Source of the DNA: Azorinus chamasolen
Taxonomy: Eukaryota > Mollusca > Bivalvia > Cardiida > Solecurtidae
Length of the DNA: 64,000 nucleotides
NCBI GenBank assembly: GCA_963576725.1
Contig: OY755244.1
Coordinates: forward strand, 35,194,109 to 35,258,108
Reading direction: 5' to 3'
The notes beneath the pieces are model-generated. The model did not search any database. It saw nothing but the letters and a program-made list of their open reading frames with translations, and was not told where the DNA came from. Below, one piece after another: positions 43,501 through 53,089 of this stretch. Position 1 is the first letter of the stretch; the number at the start of each line of letters is the position of its first letter. The translations under genes and the position numbers were made by a program.

Positions 43501-44025
43501 ATAGCTGACCCGCGCTCTCTCCCTTCTCGACTGTGTTGGAAAGGTACTGTAAATAAGGCTGTTCAGTGCATGGAACAAGAACTGTGGACACAACGTTTAG
43601 AGTCTGAGTCGGACTTTCAGCTGTACAGAAAGATCAAAACTGATATGAATCCCGCAATCGTGTGGAGGCTAGCAACCTCAAAGTCTGAACGTTATATCGC
43701 ACACACCGTATCAAAAGCTTGGATACGAACTCCTGAAATCTCTGGAAATTATACGTGTACCTGCTCAGTAAGCAGTTATATCGACACACTTTGGCATATA
43801 ATCGGATCGTGCCAAGCTCTAGAGAACGAACGTAACTGCTTTATGTCAAACGTAGAACTATACTGTGGCAACGGGATACGTCGTTCTCTAGAACTTGCAA
43901 ATGCAGAATATTTTGTCACATATGTTCTAACTGGTTCGTGCTGTAACGGTCAGATAAAACCGATATTCATGAAGCTTGCAGCCAACTACGTGTTTGTATG
44001 CGTAAAATTTATTGAGACTATGTAA
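40597..44025 (+). CDS. ORF2: LINE ORF2 polyprotein: AP endonuclease and reverse transcriptase
   Basis: 1142 codons, uninterrupted. Endonuclease about 1-240: Asn10 (AWNVRG), Glu37 (SEHKL), GDLNAE (Asp154, Asn156), IDH (Asp206-His207) and SDH (232-234) are all present, so the nicking site looks complete. Reverse transcriptase about 490-770: RRKAPGPDG, FLDTMAAFDTVW (Asp630, motif A), GVRQGGVLSS (motif B), LADD (728-731; Leu replaces the usual Tyr or Phe), then a thumb region. A C-terminal C-x-C-x10-H-x4-C knuckle (Cys1054, Cys1056, His1067, Cys1072) is typical of this LINE group. It starts 27 bp after the ORF1 stop, so translation probably needs reinitiation. All catalytic residues visible; predicted functional. 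Confidence 0.9.
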   Translation: MDQLNIIAWNVRGVMSSALLLSLLLRNLDIDFAFISEHKLLPHSMSFLSSIDPNYSYFATCDHSLDQYSLLRCGKGGTAVLFKEKWRKYISNIPSNSDRITVVELKYANATPIYMLGVYLPASANVEIYRNAISELETLVSYYYTRGKILVAGDLNAEVSDNVVISRAKDRLLTDFVTRYNLVSTCIGGNSSGVSYTFKPGKSTIDHILLDSELIVDVEYSSVVLDESSFTSDHLPLFAKLKFVVGRDTSRKEAAHVDRIGIAWNKCTDQDFLNYQAELHREISCNHGNETSNSVDELNTFITDMLKRCSVLTLPKSRFNKFSKPYWSDELKVAHAQSRRLRRCWISAGRPRGSNHETYRVYKDAKSKFRAKQRLASNMYLDRVYDDLNECAETDYRLFWKSLKRFKRRNSSGMCQSISVNGKTFDGDSTAEGFAAHFRNIFCQSHSAEALNQDLIADKLEMLCREKLQQFSDILEGEISMGELESALRNLKRRKAPGPDGIVNECIIHGGQSLRSLILILFNRILSEEVTPAPWKESIIIPLYKGNGKCKTDPKSYRPISLVPCLSKLFEKIVLVRYRSFIGKTVSNFPCPQQQGFQASLSCTTASFNLHECVYQNYELGSNVYLCFLDTMAAFDTVWQDALFVKLGELGVKGKMLRIARESYSDMKCKIRVQNLISQPVPIHRGVRQGGVLSSFYYLVFIDRLLKELGESNYGARIFNLPCGNPTLADDIALVTTAPNKLQYMIDIVHRYTRDWDFKINVSKSNIVVTTRSRSLRAPDFKIDNEVIPKVKSATHLGISITDNLTLKSRIELRCQKGRNAFYAMSELGMHPTALNPVKTANLYTKVILPSILYGSELWNGITISDRNLLNRTQHDIVKKIQGFPIRTRSDVCESMVGLMRIEAEIEKRKLMFLHTVLNLPSSALSRQIFLRRYTYFALNPQIKMFGFIPDICKILQKYRLEGTLNAFIADPRSLPSRLCWKGTVNKAVQCMEQELWTQRLESESDFQLYRKIKTDMNPAIVWRLATSKSERYIAHTVSKAWIRTPEISGNYTCTCSVSSYIDTLWHIIGSCQALENERNCFMSNVELYCGNGIRRSLELANAEYFVTYVLTGSCCNGQIKPIFMKLAANYVFVCVKFIETM

Positions 44026-44261
44026 ACCTAGCACAGAGTATACAGTTATGCTAGTGTAGAAACGACTATGTTTCATGTGATTTAGGAAAGAGACAGTGCA
44101 CATATGACGCACATGTATGTATATGTACATGTGCAGAGTACCATGTAAATACTCGATTATTTATAGCATTACTTATCTTGAAATGTATATTAATATGTTT
44201 AATGTTCAATGAAATCTCCTGAATGGAGGAAATAAAGATACTGAACTGAACTGAACTGACC

Positions 44262-44352
44262 TAAATCGTGACTACTCGTCACTTACTCGTTAGAAACGAC
44301 TCGAAGATTGGTCACGGTACAGGGACCTGGTTGAGAAATTGCGATTGTAGTA
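44262..44352. repeat. Arm of the 8.5 kb foldback family
   Basis: CGTTAGAAACGACTCGAAGA ... GGTTGAGAAATTGCGAT resembles the right arm at 8598-8655. The LINE may have inserted into a copy of this repeat. Confidence 0.4.
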
Positions 44353-44774
44353 AGTAAAATCCCTCTAAACCGGAATTCTAGAAGAGAAGAAACTGGATAC
44401 TTTTAGGCAGGTGGCTGCTTAATGTAGGGTTAAAATCATGCAGAAAGCTCATATAGGAGCTTTCTGAATTACTTTCACATTAAGCTGCCACCTGTTTCCA
44501 AGACCGAGATTTATGCTGAACTTAACCTTTCGCTTGCTATTCACGTCAATATACCTACCTGTAAATAGTGAAGACCCAGATGAGACAGCTCCTACACTAT
44601 TTACAAGTTGATTGTGCAACCAATGCACTCCACAGCAGTGATTGCACAGCGATATACTTGTACACAGTGAAGATATATGTAATTATACAACAGGGCATGG
44701 GTAAAGAAGGAGAAATGTGTTTTAAAATTCAGCAAGCGAAGGGTTAACGTCCGGTTTTTAGGGGTTTTACTGTA
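44353..44774. mobile_element. Family H MITE with nested family C MITE
   Basis: H: AAATCCCTCTAAACCGGAAT ... GGGGTTTTACTGTA, hairpin core GCTCATATAGGAGC. At its TTAA before CGTCCGG, a C element (44522-44747, 226 bp, right hairpin arm deleted) is inserted. Confidence 0.85.
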
Positions 44775-44946
44775 TTTGAATACGTGCCTTTCTCTAACAC
44801 TTTGTCTGATTATACACTGTTTTACAAACCATTCGTTCAATGAACACAAATTTACGTGAATCTATGAGAGAAAAATATGACGTGTTGGAGATGTTTAATA
44901 CTATACCCCCTGAATACGCATGCACGAAATAATGACATCATATTTA

Positions 44947-45161
44947 TTAACCCTTTCGCTGCCAAATGCTGTCGTCTGCTAACTTTGTCGTCTGCTACAA
45001 AATTTCATTTTTTTGATTTTCTTCATTTTTATTTCAAAAACATAGTAACAGTAACAAACAGTTTGGATCCTGATGAGACGCCGAGTTACTCGGCGTGTCA
45101 TCTGGGTCCAAACTGTTTGTATAGGTAATCGTAGATCCGGCATTGGCAGCGAAAGGGTTAA
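44947..45161. mobile_element. Family D MITE (complete)
   Basis: TTAACCCTTTCGCTGCCAAA ... GGCAGCGAAAGGGTTAA. 63 bp palindrome at 45057-45119. The two ends are perfect 17 bp inverted repeats including TTAA. Confidence 0.9.
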
Positions 45162-45302
45162 CTGAAATTGAAACAATAACACTATAAACAAGAGACTATT
45201 TTTTATCATAATAGGAACAGTGGAATGATATTTATTTTCTTTTATTTCACAAGAAAACAGAGCTAGCCCTGATAAGACGACCCATGCAGGAGCCGTCTGA
45301 TC

Positions 45303-45531
45303 TTAACCCATTACCTCATAGGCTATTTTAGATACAGCCTCTTTGAATAAATCTACCAAAAAGGAGCATTAACTAGAGAAAATGATTTTGTTTAGAATTT
45401 TGTAGTTTGAAACCATTGTGATAAATACAGCAGTTGCTCCTATAGGAGCAAATGCTCTATTTATCACAATGGTTTCACAAATCGACTTTTATAGAGTCGT
45501 CAAAAGTCGTCAATGTGAGGGAATGGGTTAA
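45303..45531. mobile_element. Family B MITE (inverted)
   Basis: TTAACCCATTACCTCATAGG ... GAGGGAATGGGTTAA with GCTCCTATAGGAGC. Confidence 0.85.
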
Positions 45532-45613
45532 TCTACTCTGTAAATGGGTTAAAAGGTGTATATTACGAAGTAATGTTTTATGTAGAAAACTGAATATTGA
45601 TTACAAAATAGAC

Positions 45614-45654
45614 ATGAATAAGCTATCGACGGGTCGTGTATTGTTCATGTTGTG
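45614..45654 (+). CDS. Secreted-protein candidate, exon 1
   Basis: 13 codons plus two bases, ending at a strong GTAAGT donor. An open frame continues upstream to an acceptor-like TATGTAG at about 45580, so an additional 5' exon is possible. Confidence 0.45.
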
Positions 45655-48600
45655 GTAAGTATACAGCCCGTTAAACGAAATACAATAAAACATCACCAAT
45701 CCGAACTTTAAATTAAAAAACAACAACAAATAACATTTGAGAACTTTTAGGGAAATGATTGCTTAATGCATGGTGAGCGTAATGCAGAAAGCTCCTAGAG
45801 GAGCTTTCTGCATAACGTTCACCCCGCATTAAGTTGTCACCTGCCTTAAAGGCCGATGGTACTTGATGGTAATTATTTGGGTGTTCGAATTAGCGAGGTG
45901 GTACTATAGGAAGTTATTTTCTGTGACATGGTACGTCATTAAAACCTGTACAGTGTTTGATTTGTGTTTTCAGGTGCGTTGCATTTGTCCGTTCAAATAA
46001 TCGAACAGATTTTATTTGTGTTTTCCCATCGTTTGATTTTGACAGTTTGCATGGCAAGTAAATATCATCACACCTTTGCAAACAGCGGAGACCTAGATTT
46101 GTAGGAGCTATCTGATCAGGGTATGCTCTGTTTGCTTATGATAAATATAGATCTGTTTCCACAGTTTCTATCATGGCTTAAATATCCATTTTCGTACGCC
46201 ATTATAAGATAATCTGATTGATAATGATGATGTCATTATTTTTAACATGAATATTTAACAGGGACATGATTAAATCATATCGATTGGTAAAACGATAAAA
46301 ACACATACAACAAACCCCTCTAATCCAACCACTTAATGGATAAACATAGGTGCATTTTAAAGCAGCTGGTAGCTTAATACAGGACCAAAGTAATGCAGAA
46401 AGCTCCTCTAGGAGCTTTCTGCATAACTTTCGCCCCGCATTAAGCTACCAGCTGCCTTTAAACCCCAGAATATTGGACATATTCGTGGCGGTCGCCTTTA
46501 GAGGGGTATAACTGTATTTGTTTGCTCAATGGCATAATTATTACAATTCTAAAACGATACTCAGTTTGAAAAGATAATTTCAAAATAAAAGGGTAAGATT
46601 GTATATACTGCTTACTTACGTGAAATTGAAGAAAGTGATTTGACAATACCACTTGAGAATCAAATTACCTAGCTCTTCAACAGATTGAGGGCTGGTGGTT
46701 ACATAAATAAACCGTCCCATTCACAGTATAACTCTCTATAACGAAACATTTCACGAAGAAATACTGGGGTATCTTTATGCAGGTGGTTGCTTAACCCATT
46801 ATCTCATAGACTATTTTTAGATCCAACCTCTTTGAATAAATCTACCGAAAAGGAGCATTAACAAGAGAAATGGAAAATTTTAGAAAATTGTAGTTTGAAA
46901 CCATTGTGATAAATAGAGCATTTGCTCATATAGGAGCAAATGCTCTATTTGTCTCAATGGTTTCACAAAGTGACTTTTACAGAGTCGTCAAAATTCGTCA
47001 ATATAAGGGAAAGGGTTAAGCTGCCGCTGGTCTTAAAGACAGGTATTGGTACTAAGTTGAACGTCCGAATAAGGGGAGTGTGGGCACTGTACATGCAACG
47101 AGAAAAAACACGACTTTGAGAGAAGTGTGAGGTTAGGACGTCCGTAAACCGGTTTAAACCCCCAGTGGTGTTTTTGCTACTGACCGTGCCAATGCGGTAC
47201 TCTCTTTGTCACCCTCCCTTTTGTTTGCCTTGCGTCTTTGTGCTTGTGATTTTGTTCATGTGTGGAGTGTTTGTCTCTGGTTCTTTTGTGTATGTTGGTG
47301 TTTTCTGTGTTCATCTCGTGTGTGAGTGTGCGTTTTGGTGTGTGGTTGTGTGTGTATGTGTGTTTGTGTCATGTTGTCTATCTGTGTTTTGGTGGTGGCT
47401 GCGTCTTGTATGTGGCTTTGCCTGCTTGACTTTACTACTTTTCCATTCAGTTAAGTTAAAATGTCCAAAAATGGCCATACTTTCTGAAACACTGTTGTAC
47501 ATGTAATAAGTTTCCGACAGTCTCTATGTGAAAGAAAATGTGAACCATATACATGTATACAATATAGCCCATCTAAAGCGATCGCAAGGAAATGTATTTT
47601 TCTGACGGGTGGTAGCTTAACCCTTTCGGCGCCAAATTTCTAATTGTCGTCTGCAATCCAATTGTTTTGAATCATTCGGTAAAATAAGGGAATAAGATAA
47701 ATAAATGCAAATTTCAAAGAAATAAAGCACATATATAGAAATAGAGTTTGAGGCAAAAAGTGAAGTCTCTGATCAGACGCCGCCTTGAAAAGGACACGCC
47801 TTGTCGTGGTGCATTTTTTTGCGACATTGGCGGTGAAAGGGTTAATGGAGGACGAACGTTATACAGGAGTTTGGCGCATTACTTTTATTAAAAAACCACG
47901 TGCTCTTGAGAACATTGATATTTATTTAATATTTATTTATCAAGTGGTGTCTTTAACCCTTTCAACGCCAATGTCGCAAAATATGCACCACGAAAAATAG
48001 TGCAGTCCCAGATCAGGCGCCTTTTCAAGGCGGCGTCTGGTCAGGGACTTCATTTGTTGTCTCAAACTCTATATCTGTGCTTTATTCCTTTGAAATTTGC
48101 ATTTATTTATCTGATTTACGTATTTTAACATATTTTTTATGAGTTAACATAATTGAATTGCAGACGACAATTAGAAACTTGGCGCCGAAAGGGTTAAAGG
48201 GGTTCTACTGTATTTTACATGCCTGCTGTATGCTCGTAATTCTTATAACACTATGAATATTTACACGTAATTCGTGTACCGTATTCTGTTTAATAAACTC
48301 CCCCAGTCAAATAAACGCCACTCAGTTCTTGGGGAGAAACCAACGATCAATAAAACAACTAAAATCCAATATAATAACCATGAAATAAAAAAACATCTGG
48401 TCTTTCAAAATGCGTGTAGCTTAACCCATTACCTCCTAGGCTATTTTTAGATCCAACCACTTTGAATAAATCTACCGAAAAAGGAGCATTGACTAGAGAA
48501 AAGGATAATTTTAGAATTTTGTAATTTGAAACCATTGTGATAAAAAGAGCATTTGCTCCTATAGAAGCAAATGCTATTTATCACAATGGTTTCACAAAGT

Positions 48601-48960
48601 GACTTTTACAAAGTCGTCAATATGAGGGAAAGGGTTAATGCAGATTTAAAGCATTGCAGAAATCTCCCCTAGGAGCTCTCTGCATTCCTTTCATTCTGCA
48701 TTAAGCAACCACATTTTAAAAAGTGTAACGCTCCCGGAAGCGTGTATTATTGGTTATACGGTAAACAAAATAAATGAAGTGGAATTCATATTATTTTCTT
48801 TGACACGGGCATTATAAGGTCGAAATATAAGATAAGAGCTTTCCAATATTTATTTCGTATATATCATTTAATATCAGAAGAAAATGACTTCAAAACGACT
48901 GAAAGAGTTTTATTGCCGGATTCATTTTTTGTTATCCTCCGCCCGAGCTATTCAAACTAG
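45614..48960 (+). CDS. Candidate three-exon gene for a 67-residue secreted protein
   Basis: Exons 45614-45654, 45974-46053 and 48878-48960; phases 2 and 1 match. Exon 1: ATG (G at -3), MNKLSTGRVLFML, donor TG|GTAAGT. Exon 2: acceptor TTTGTGTTTTCAG, completing WCVAFVRS to make a clear signal peptide, then NNRTDFICVFPSFDFDSLH. It ends at a GC-type donor (G|GCAAGT). Exon 3: acceptor TTTAATATCAG, EENDFKTTERVLLPDSFF and on to TAG at 48958, with AATAAA 44 bases later (49004). The mature protein would be about 46 residues with one Cys and an N-glycosylation site (NNRT). If the GC donor is not used, translation ends after exon 2 as ...SLHGK-stop. Exons 1-2 are better supported than exon 3; intron 2 is 2.8 kb and full of MITEs. 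Confidence 0.4.
45700..46515. mobile_element. H, A and H elements in the candidate intron region
   Basis: H hairpin element at about 45690-45905 (GCTCCTAGAGGAGC), A remnant at 46075-46275, and H at about 46306-46515 (GCTCCTCTAGGAGC; ends AGAGGGGTATAACTGTA). Confidence 0.7.
45974..46053 (+). CDS. Secreted-protein candidate, exon 2
   Basis: A good pyrimidine tract and CAG precede it. It restores the signal-peptide frame from exon 1. TAA at 46059-46061 lies just beyond the GC donor. Confidence 0.45.
46730..47100. mobile_element. Family H MITE interrupted by a family B MITE
   Basis: H left part TATAACTCTCTATAACG ... GCAGGTGGTTGC; B inserted at TTAA 46791-47019 (core GCTCATATAGGAGC); H resumes GCTGCCGCTGGTCTTAAAG. 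Confidence 0.75.
47101..47510 (+). mobile_element. GT-rich retroelement-like fragment
   Basis: TTTAAACCCCCAGTGGTG ... then 250 bp rich in TGTG/TTTG on the plus strand. It resembles the GT-rich stretch before the LINE tail at 37.8 kb. The 113-codon ORF (Val/Cys/Phe-rich) is a composition artefact. Confidence 0.4.
47617..48197. mobile_element. Inverted pair of family S piggyBac-like MITEs
   Basis: Copy 1 at 47617-47845 (TTAACCCTTTCGGCGCCAAA ... GGCGGTGAAAGGGTTAA) and copy 2 at 47953-48197 in opposite orientation. Each has a central CGCCTTTTCAAGGCG-type hairpin. Copy 1 is inserted in an H arm (GGTAGC|TTAA|TGGAGGACG). Confidence 0.85.
48400..48720. mobile_element. H hairpin remnant with nested family B MITE
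   Basis: B at 48421-48638 sits at the TTAA of GTAGC|TTAA|TGCAG. H arm resumes TGCAGATTTAAAGCATTGC with core CTCCCCTAGGAG. Confidence 0.75.
48878..48960 (+). CDS. Secreted-protein candidate, terminal exon
   Basis: Phase 1 entry, 26 residues and stop. Followed by AATAAA at 49004-49009. Frame also open in phase 0 over the same bases, which weakens the call. Confidence 0.35.
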
Positions 48961-49169
48961 GACCTCGTTCAATATGCTTTGATTAATTTTCAATTCAGGC
49001 TTCAATAAAACTCGCACACAAAGCCAAAATCACGATGACCCAATGACCTTCGATCTAGTTAGATACTATTTGACAAACAGAAAGGACAATTTATCGTCTG
49101 TAATTTTATAGACTGGTTGATTGATTCGTGCTTTTGAATTCAATCCTATCTGAAATCAGACTACAAACA

Positions 49170-49800
49170 TTAGCAGAAACTACAACCCTTATTCAGCTAC
49201 CTTAACCATTATCCGCTACCTTTAACCCTTAACCAGCTACCTTAACCCTTATACAGCTATCTTAACCCTAAATCCAGATACCTTAACCATTATCCGCTAC
49301 CTTAACCCTTATCCAGCTACCTTAACCCTTATACAGCTATATTAGCCCTAAATCCAGCTACTTTAACCCTTATCCAGCTATCTTAGCCCTAAATGCTACC
49401 TTAACCCTTATCCAGCTATCTTAACCCTAAATGCTACCTTAACCCTTATCCAGCTATCTTAGCCCTAAATCCAGCTACCTTAACCCTTAGCCAGCTACCT
49501 TAGCCCTAAATCCAGCTACCTTAACCCTTATCCAGCTACCTTAGCCCTAAATCCAGCTACCTTAACCCTTATCCAGCTACCTTAACCCTTATACAGCTAT
49601 CTTAGCCCTAAATCCAGATACCTTAACCCTTATCCAGCTATCTTAACCCTAAATACAGCTACATTAACCCTTATCCAGCTACCTTAGCCCTAAATACAGC
49701 TACCTTAACCGTAGCCAGCTACCTTAGCCCTAAATCCAGCTACCTTAACCCTTAGCCAGCTACCTTAGCCCTTATCCAGGTACATGAGCCCTAACCCAAC
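49170..49800. repeat. 20-21 bp minisatellite rich in TTAACCCT
   Basis: About 30 units alternating CCAGCTACCTTAACCCTTAT and CCAGCTACCTTAGCCCTAAAT, giving a higher-order period near 41 bp with many imperfect units. CCCTTA/CCCTAA segments resemble, but are not, the TTAGGG telomere repeat. Confidence 0.9.
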
Positions 49801-49879
49801 CACACTAGAATTGGACGTAGTCAACGCGTTGATTGTCTTAAAAGTTAAAACTTCAAAAACACTTTGATTAGGTGACCCG

Positions 49880-50287
49880 GCGTTTTATCTGGATAGATGC
49901 ACGTTTATACGCCTTTGCCAACAGAGACGACTCAGACCAGGCTGTATGAGCGGTCTGATCATGATCCGCTCCGTTTGTTTATGATATTTTACAGAACTCA
50001 TTCTACAGTTTCTTCCATTGCACCCTCCCACACCCGCCACCCCTTGTTATCACTGTCCCTGTTGCACATCCATGTAAGAAACAATCACATCATAGATATT
50101 CATTTGTTGATGTTTTATAATGCCATGTGTACACATGGATAGTTGATATTGGTAGAAAGTGTAGAGTCAGATCTATTATAGTTCCATAAGCAAACAGAGC
50201 AGATCCTGATCAGACGGCTTCTACAGGAGCCGTCTGATCTGGATCTCCTCTGTTTGCAAAGAAGTTTATATGAAGTAAAGGGTTAAC
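49880..50287. mobile_element. Two family A elements
   Basis: A decayed copy at about 49890-50060 and an inverted one at about 50070-50286 (hairpin GGCTTCTACAGGAGCC, end AGTAAAGGGTTAA). Confidence 0.7.
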
Positions 50288-50375
50288 GTGGCATTGCAAA
50301 AGTTCTTAATCTTACTAAAACAAATGGAATGGAAGGTTTTTGAAAAATTATGCCAACATATTCAGTAGCGGCAAA

Positions 50376-50573
50376 TACAGTAAAACCCCTCTAAACCGGA
50401 ATGCTAGTAGAGATGAACTCAGATACTTTTAGGCAGGTGGCTGCTTAATGCAGGGTGAAAGTCATGCAGAAAGCTCCTACAGGAGCTTTCTGCATGACTT
50501 TCATCCTGTCACCTGTCCCCAAGACCGATATTTATACTTAATTTAACGTCCGGTTTAGAGAGGGTTTACTGTA
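50376..50573. mobile_element. Family H pogo-like MITE (complete)
   Basis: TA-CAGTAAAACCCCTCTAAAC ... TTTAGAGAGGGTTTACTG-TA, 198 bp, core GCTCCTACAGGAGC. The TTAA before CGTCCGG is empty here, showing the site that a C element occupies at 44522. Confidence 0.9.
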
Positions 50574-50671
50574 TTTATTGACCTTGGAAATAGTTATCAT
50601 TTTATAATTATACCGTACTTGATCCAGCGGTTTCAGACAATAAGCACGTTAAAATTTTCCTTTTGGTTACA

Positions 50672-50814
50672 ATGCCAACCACCTTTCAACATGAAAAGCA
50701 ATTCTTTGAATCCCTTTGGCAGACTATTGTCAAATGCATCTCACTATCAAGCCTCTTCAGCTTCCAGCTTGGTCTACTATGTTTCCAAAGGCGTGAAAAC
50801 GGCATTTCTACAAG
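50672..50814 (+). CDS. Weak candidate coding exon
   Basis: ATG then MPTTFQHEKQFFESLWQTIV and 27 more residues up to AGG|GTAAGG (phase 0). A second overlapping frame is also open from a CGGTTTCAG acceptor. Non-repetitive DNA between two MITEs. No partner exon found. Confidence 0.25.
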
Positions 50815-50821
50815 GGTAAGG

Positions 50822-51595
50822 TTTAACCCTTTCCCTTATACAGACGCTTTTCATGCCTTTGCAAACAGAGTAGATCCTGATCAGGGTCTGCACTGCTCTT
50901 GTGTTATAATATAAATACATGTGTGATTCTACAACTTCTGTCGTGGTCAAAATGGATTATTATAACAATTAATCTAATAAATATTCATGATGTAATTATT
51001 TCTTACATGAATATTCAACAGGGATAGCATACCTAGTAGGCAATAACCATAACTCCTCTAGTCCTATACAGATTCAGAATTATGCCCCTTGGCAAACCAC
51101 ACACTTGCAGCAGAGAAATGAGGCCGTCTATACAGTTTAACCCATTTCCTCATATTGACGACTTTTGACGACTCTCTAAGGGTCACCTTGTGAAACCATT
51201 GTGATAAATAGAGCATTTGCTCCTATAGGAGCAAATGCTCTATTTATCAAAATGGTTTCAAACTACAAAATTCTAAAAATTTCCTTTTCCTTTTAATGCT
51301 CCTTTTCGGTAGATTTATTCAAAGAGGTTGTATCTGAAAATAGCCTATGAGGTAATGGATCTAAAAATAGCCTATGAGGTAATGGGTTAAATAGAGTTAA
51401 CCATTTACTCTATAAATACGCATTTCTATCTTTGCAAACAGAGTAGACCCAGGCTCTTATAGAAGCCGTCTGACCATGGTTTGATTCTACAGCTTCTGTC
51501 ATGGTAAAAAAAAACTGTGTCCATGTGCTATTATAACAATTAATCTATTTAGTTTTCACGGTGTCATAATTTTTACATGAATATTCATAGAACTA
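50822..51595. mobile_element. A, B, A MITE series
   Basis: A with deleted core at about 50822-51035. B at 51137-51390, whose right end is tandemly duplicated (TAGCCTATGAGGTAATGG twice). A at about 51398-51595. Confidence 0.75.
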
Positions 51596-51607
51596 GAAAA
51601 TTGTGTC

Positions 51608-52115
51608 TGTAAGACACAGTGATGCCCCCGTGTAGGTGCTTGCCTAGCTGCACGTAAAATTTCCAAGTCATTTGACCTTGACCTTGGGCTTGTGGGCAGC
51701 ATGGGCTGGGTATGCAATGAAAGTATGGATGGTGTTTAATATGTATATGCAATTCCATGGCAATAGCTACAGTGGTTAGGAAGATATAAGACAATAAAAA
51801 CTGTGACAAAAAACTGCACGTAAATGTGACAACCAACTGCACGTAAAATTTCCAAGTCATTTGACCTCGACCTTGGGCTTGTGGGCAGCATGAGTGGGGT
51901 GCCAAATGATAGCACAGATGGTAATTGATGTGTATGTGCAGTTTCATGTGTATAAGTGTAGAAATTACTGACTTATAACACTTGAAAAACTGTGACAACC
52001 AACTGCACCTAAAAGCGTGACAGACGGACAGACGGACAGACAGACGGACAGACGGACGGACATGTGCAAAACATAATGCCCCCTGACTATCGTCAACGGG
52101 GGCATAATAAAAGGT
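51608..52115. mobile_element. Dispersed element with GGGGGCAT inverted ends
   Basis: Ends GTGATGCCCCCGT ... ACGGGGGCATAATAA. Inside, two direct copies of about 200 bp share CACGTAAAATTTCCAAGTCA and TTGACCTYGACCTTGGG. Near the right end is a GACAGACGGACAGACGGAC run. The layout resembles a repeat class common in bivalves. The 137-codon minus ORF is part of the repeat. Confidence 0.7.
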
Positions 52116-53089
52116 TAAAGAGCATACTTATGAGGCTATAATCATAACCCTTCACGCCTTGCGATGCCCTTTGGTAGACGACGAATTTGAAGCAGAGAAC
52201 ACAGGCGGTCTTTAAGTTTAAGTAGATGTTATGTAAAAGTAAATTCTACATGCGTTACGAGACTGTTCTCACGGGTTATGAAAAGCGTATCGGCTCATGT
52301 TATAATGATATGCCTTTCTATTGAAACATTAGCTCTTTGCACGCTAGCGGCGAAACTGTGATTATGTATGCAAAACAGTTTGGATCCAGATGAGACGCCG
52401 CATAATGCGGCGTCTCATCAGGATCCAAACTGTTTGTCGTCTTGATAATATTTTTGCAAGAAATTAGAGAAAAGTTACTTTAAGAATTGAAGCAGACGAC
52501 AATTGTTGCAGACGAGAAATTACTTAGCTTGCAAAGAGTCAAAGAATTAAGATTCCCATTTCGTTGTTACATGGGTTATCGGCACGACGTTTAACCCTTT
52601 CACTGCCGGTGACGAATCTGTGGTTATTTATGAAAACAGATTGAGTGCCGATGACATGCCGAGTAACTCGGCGTCTCCACAGGATCCAAACTACTTGATG
52701 TTAAGAAAGTTAAAAATTTAAATCGACATATTTTGGCATTTGAAAATTATATTGCTTTAAAAATATCTGCTAAAATCGCTATTGCAGTTTGCATCATCCT
52801 GTATCATCTGTGGAGAAATGAGTCAACGTAACAAAAGTACACAGGTTCCTAAAAGGACAATTGGCTTAAACATTAATTAGTTTTGATACTGATCTGATAT
52901 TGATTGACGATACTAATCTTCAGTGCAATGATGAAGTGTCTGCATACTAATTCTCGTCTGTCTCACTTCTATATACAAACGCATATTCCCTTACTGAAAT
53001 CATTATGAACCCTGGTCAGCCGCCGAGTTATTCGACGAATTATCTGGATCCAAACAGTTTGACAAAGATTATCACCCAATTAACCCTTT
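52116..53089. repeat. D-type hairpins in otherwise unassigned DNA
   Basis: Near-perfect D palindrome at 52375-52436 with centre CGCATAATGCG; decayed D elements at about 52592-52800 and 52990-53065. Remaining sequence is unassigned. Confidence 0.6.

Larger units (their letters stand above)
38240..44260 (+). mobile_element. Apparently intact APE-type non-LTR retrotransposon (LINE)
   Basis: 5' UTR (about 38240-38610), ORF1, 27 bp spacer, ORF2, and a 3' UTR with AATAAA (44231-44236) and a (CTGAA)n tail (44241-44260) in place of poly(A). Two complete reading frames and a short-repeat tail suggest a CR1/L2/Jockey-type element that was recently able to move. No RNase H domain was seen. The 5' limit is set by the end of the flanking MITE; no target duplication was found. 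Confidence 0.85.

Noticed and set aside
47165..47506. 113-codon ORF rich in Val, Cys and Phe.
   Set aside because: GT-rich fragment resembling a LINE 3' region; no splice support.
49170..49800. Interstitial telomere.
   Set aside because: Units are 20-21 bp with only one CCCTTA or CCCTAA each; no TTAGGG tandem run.
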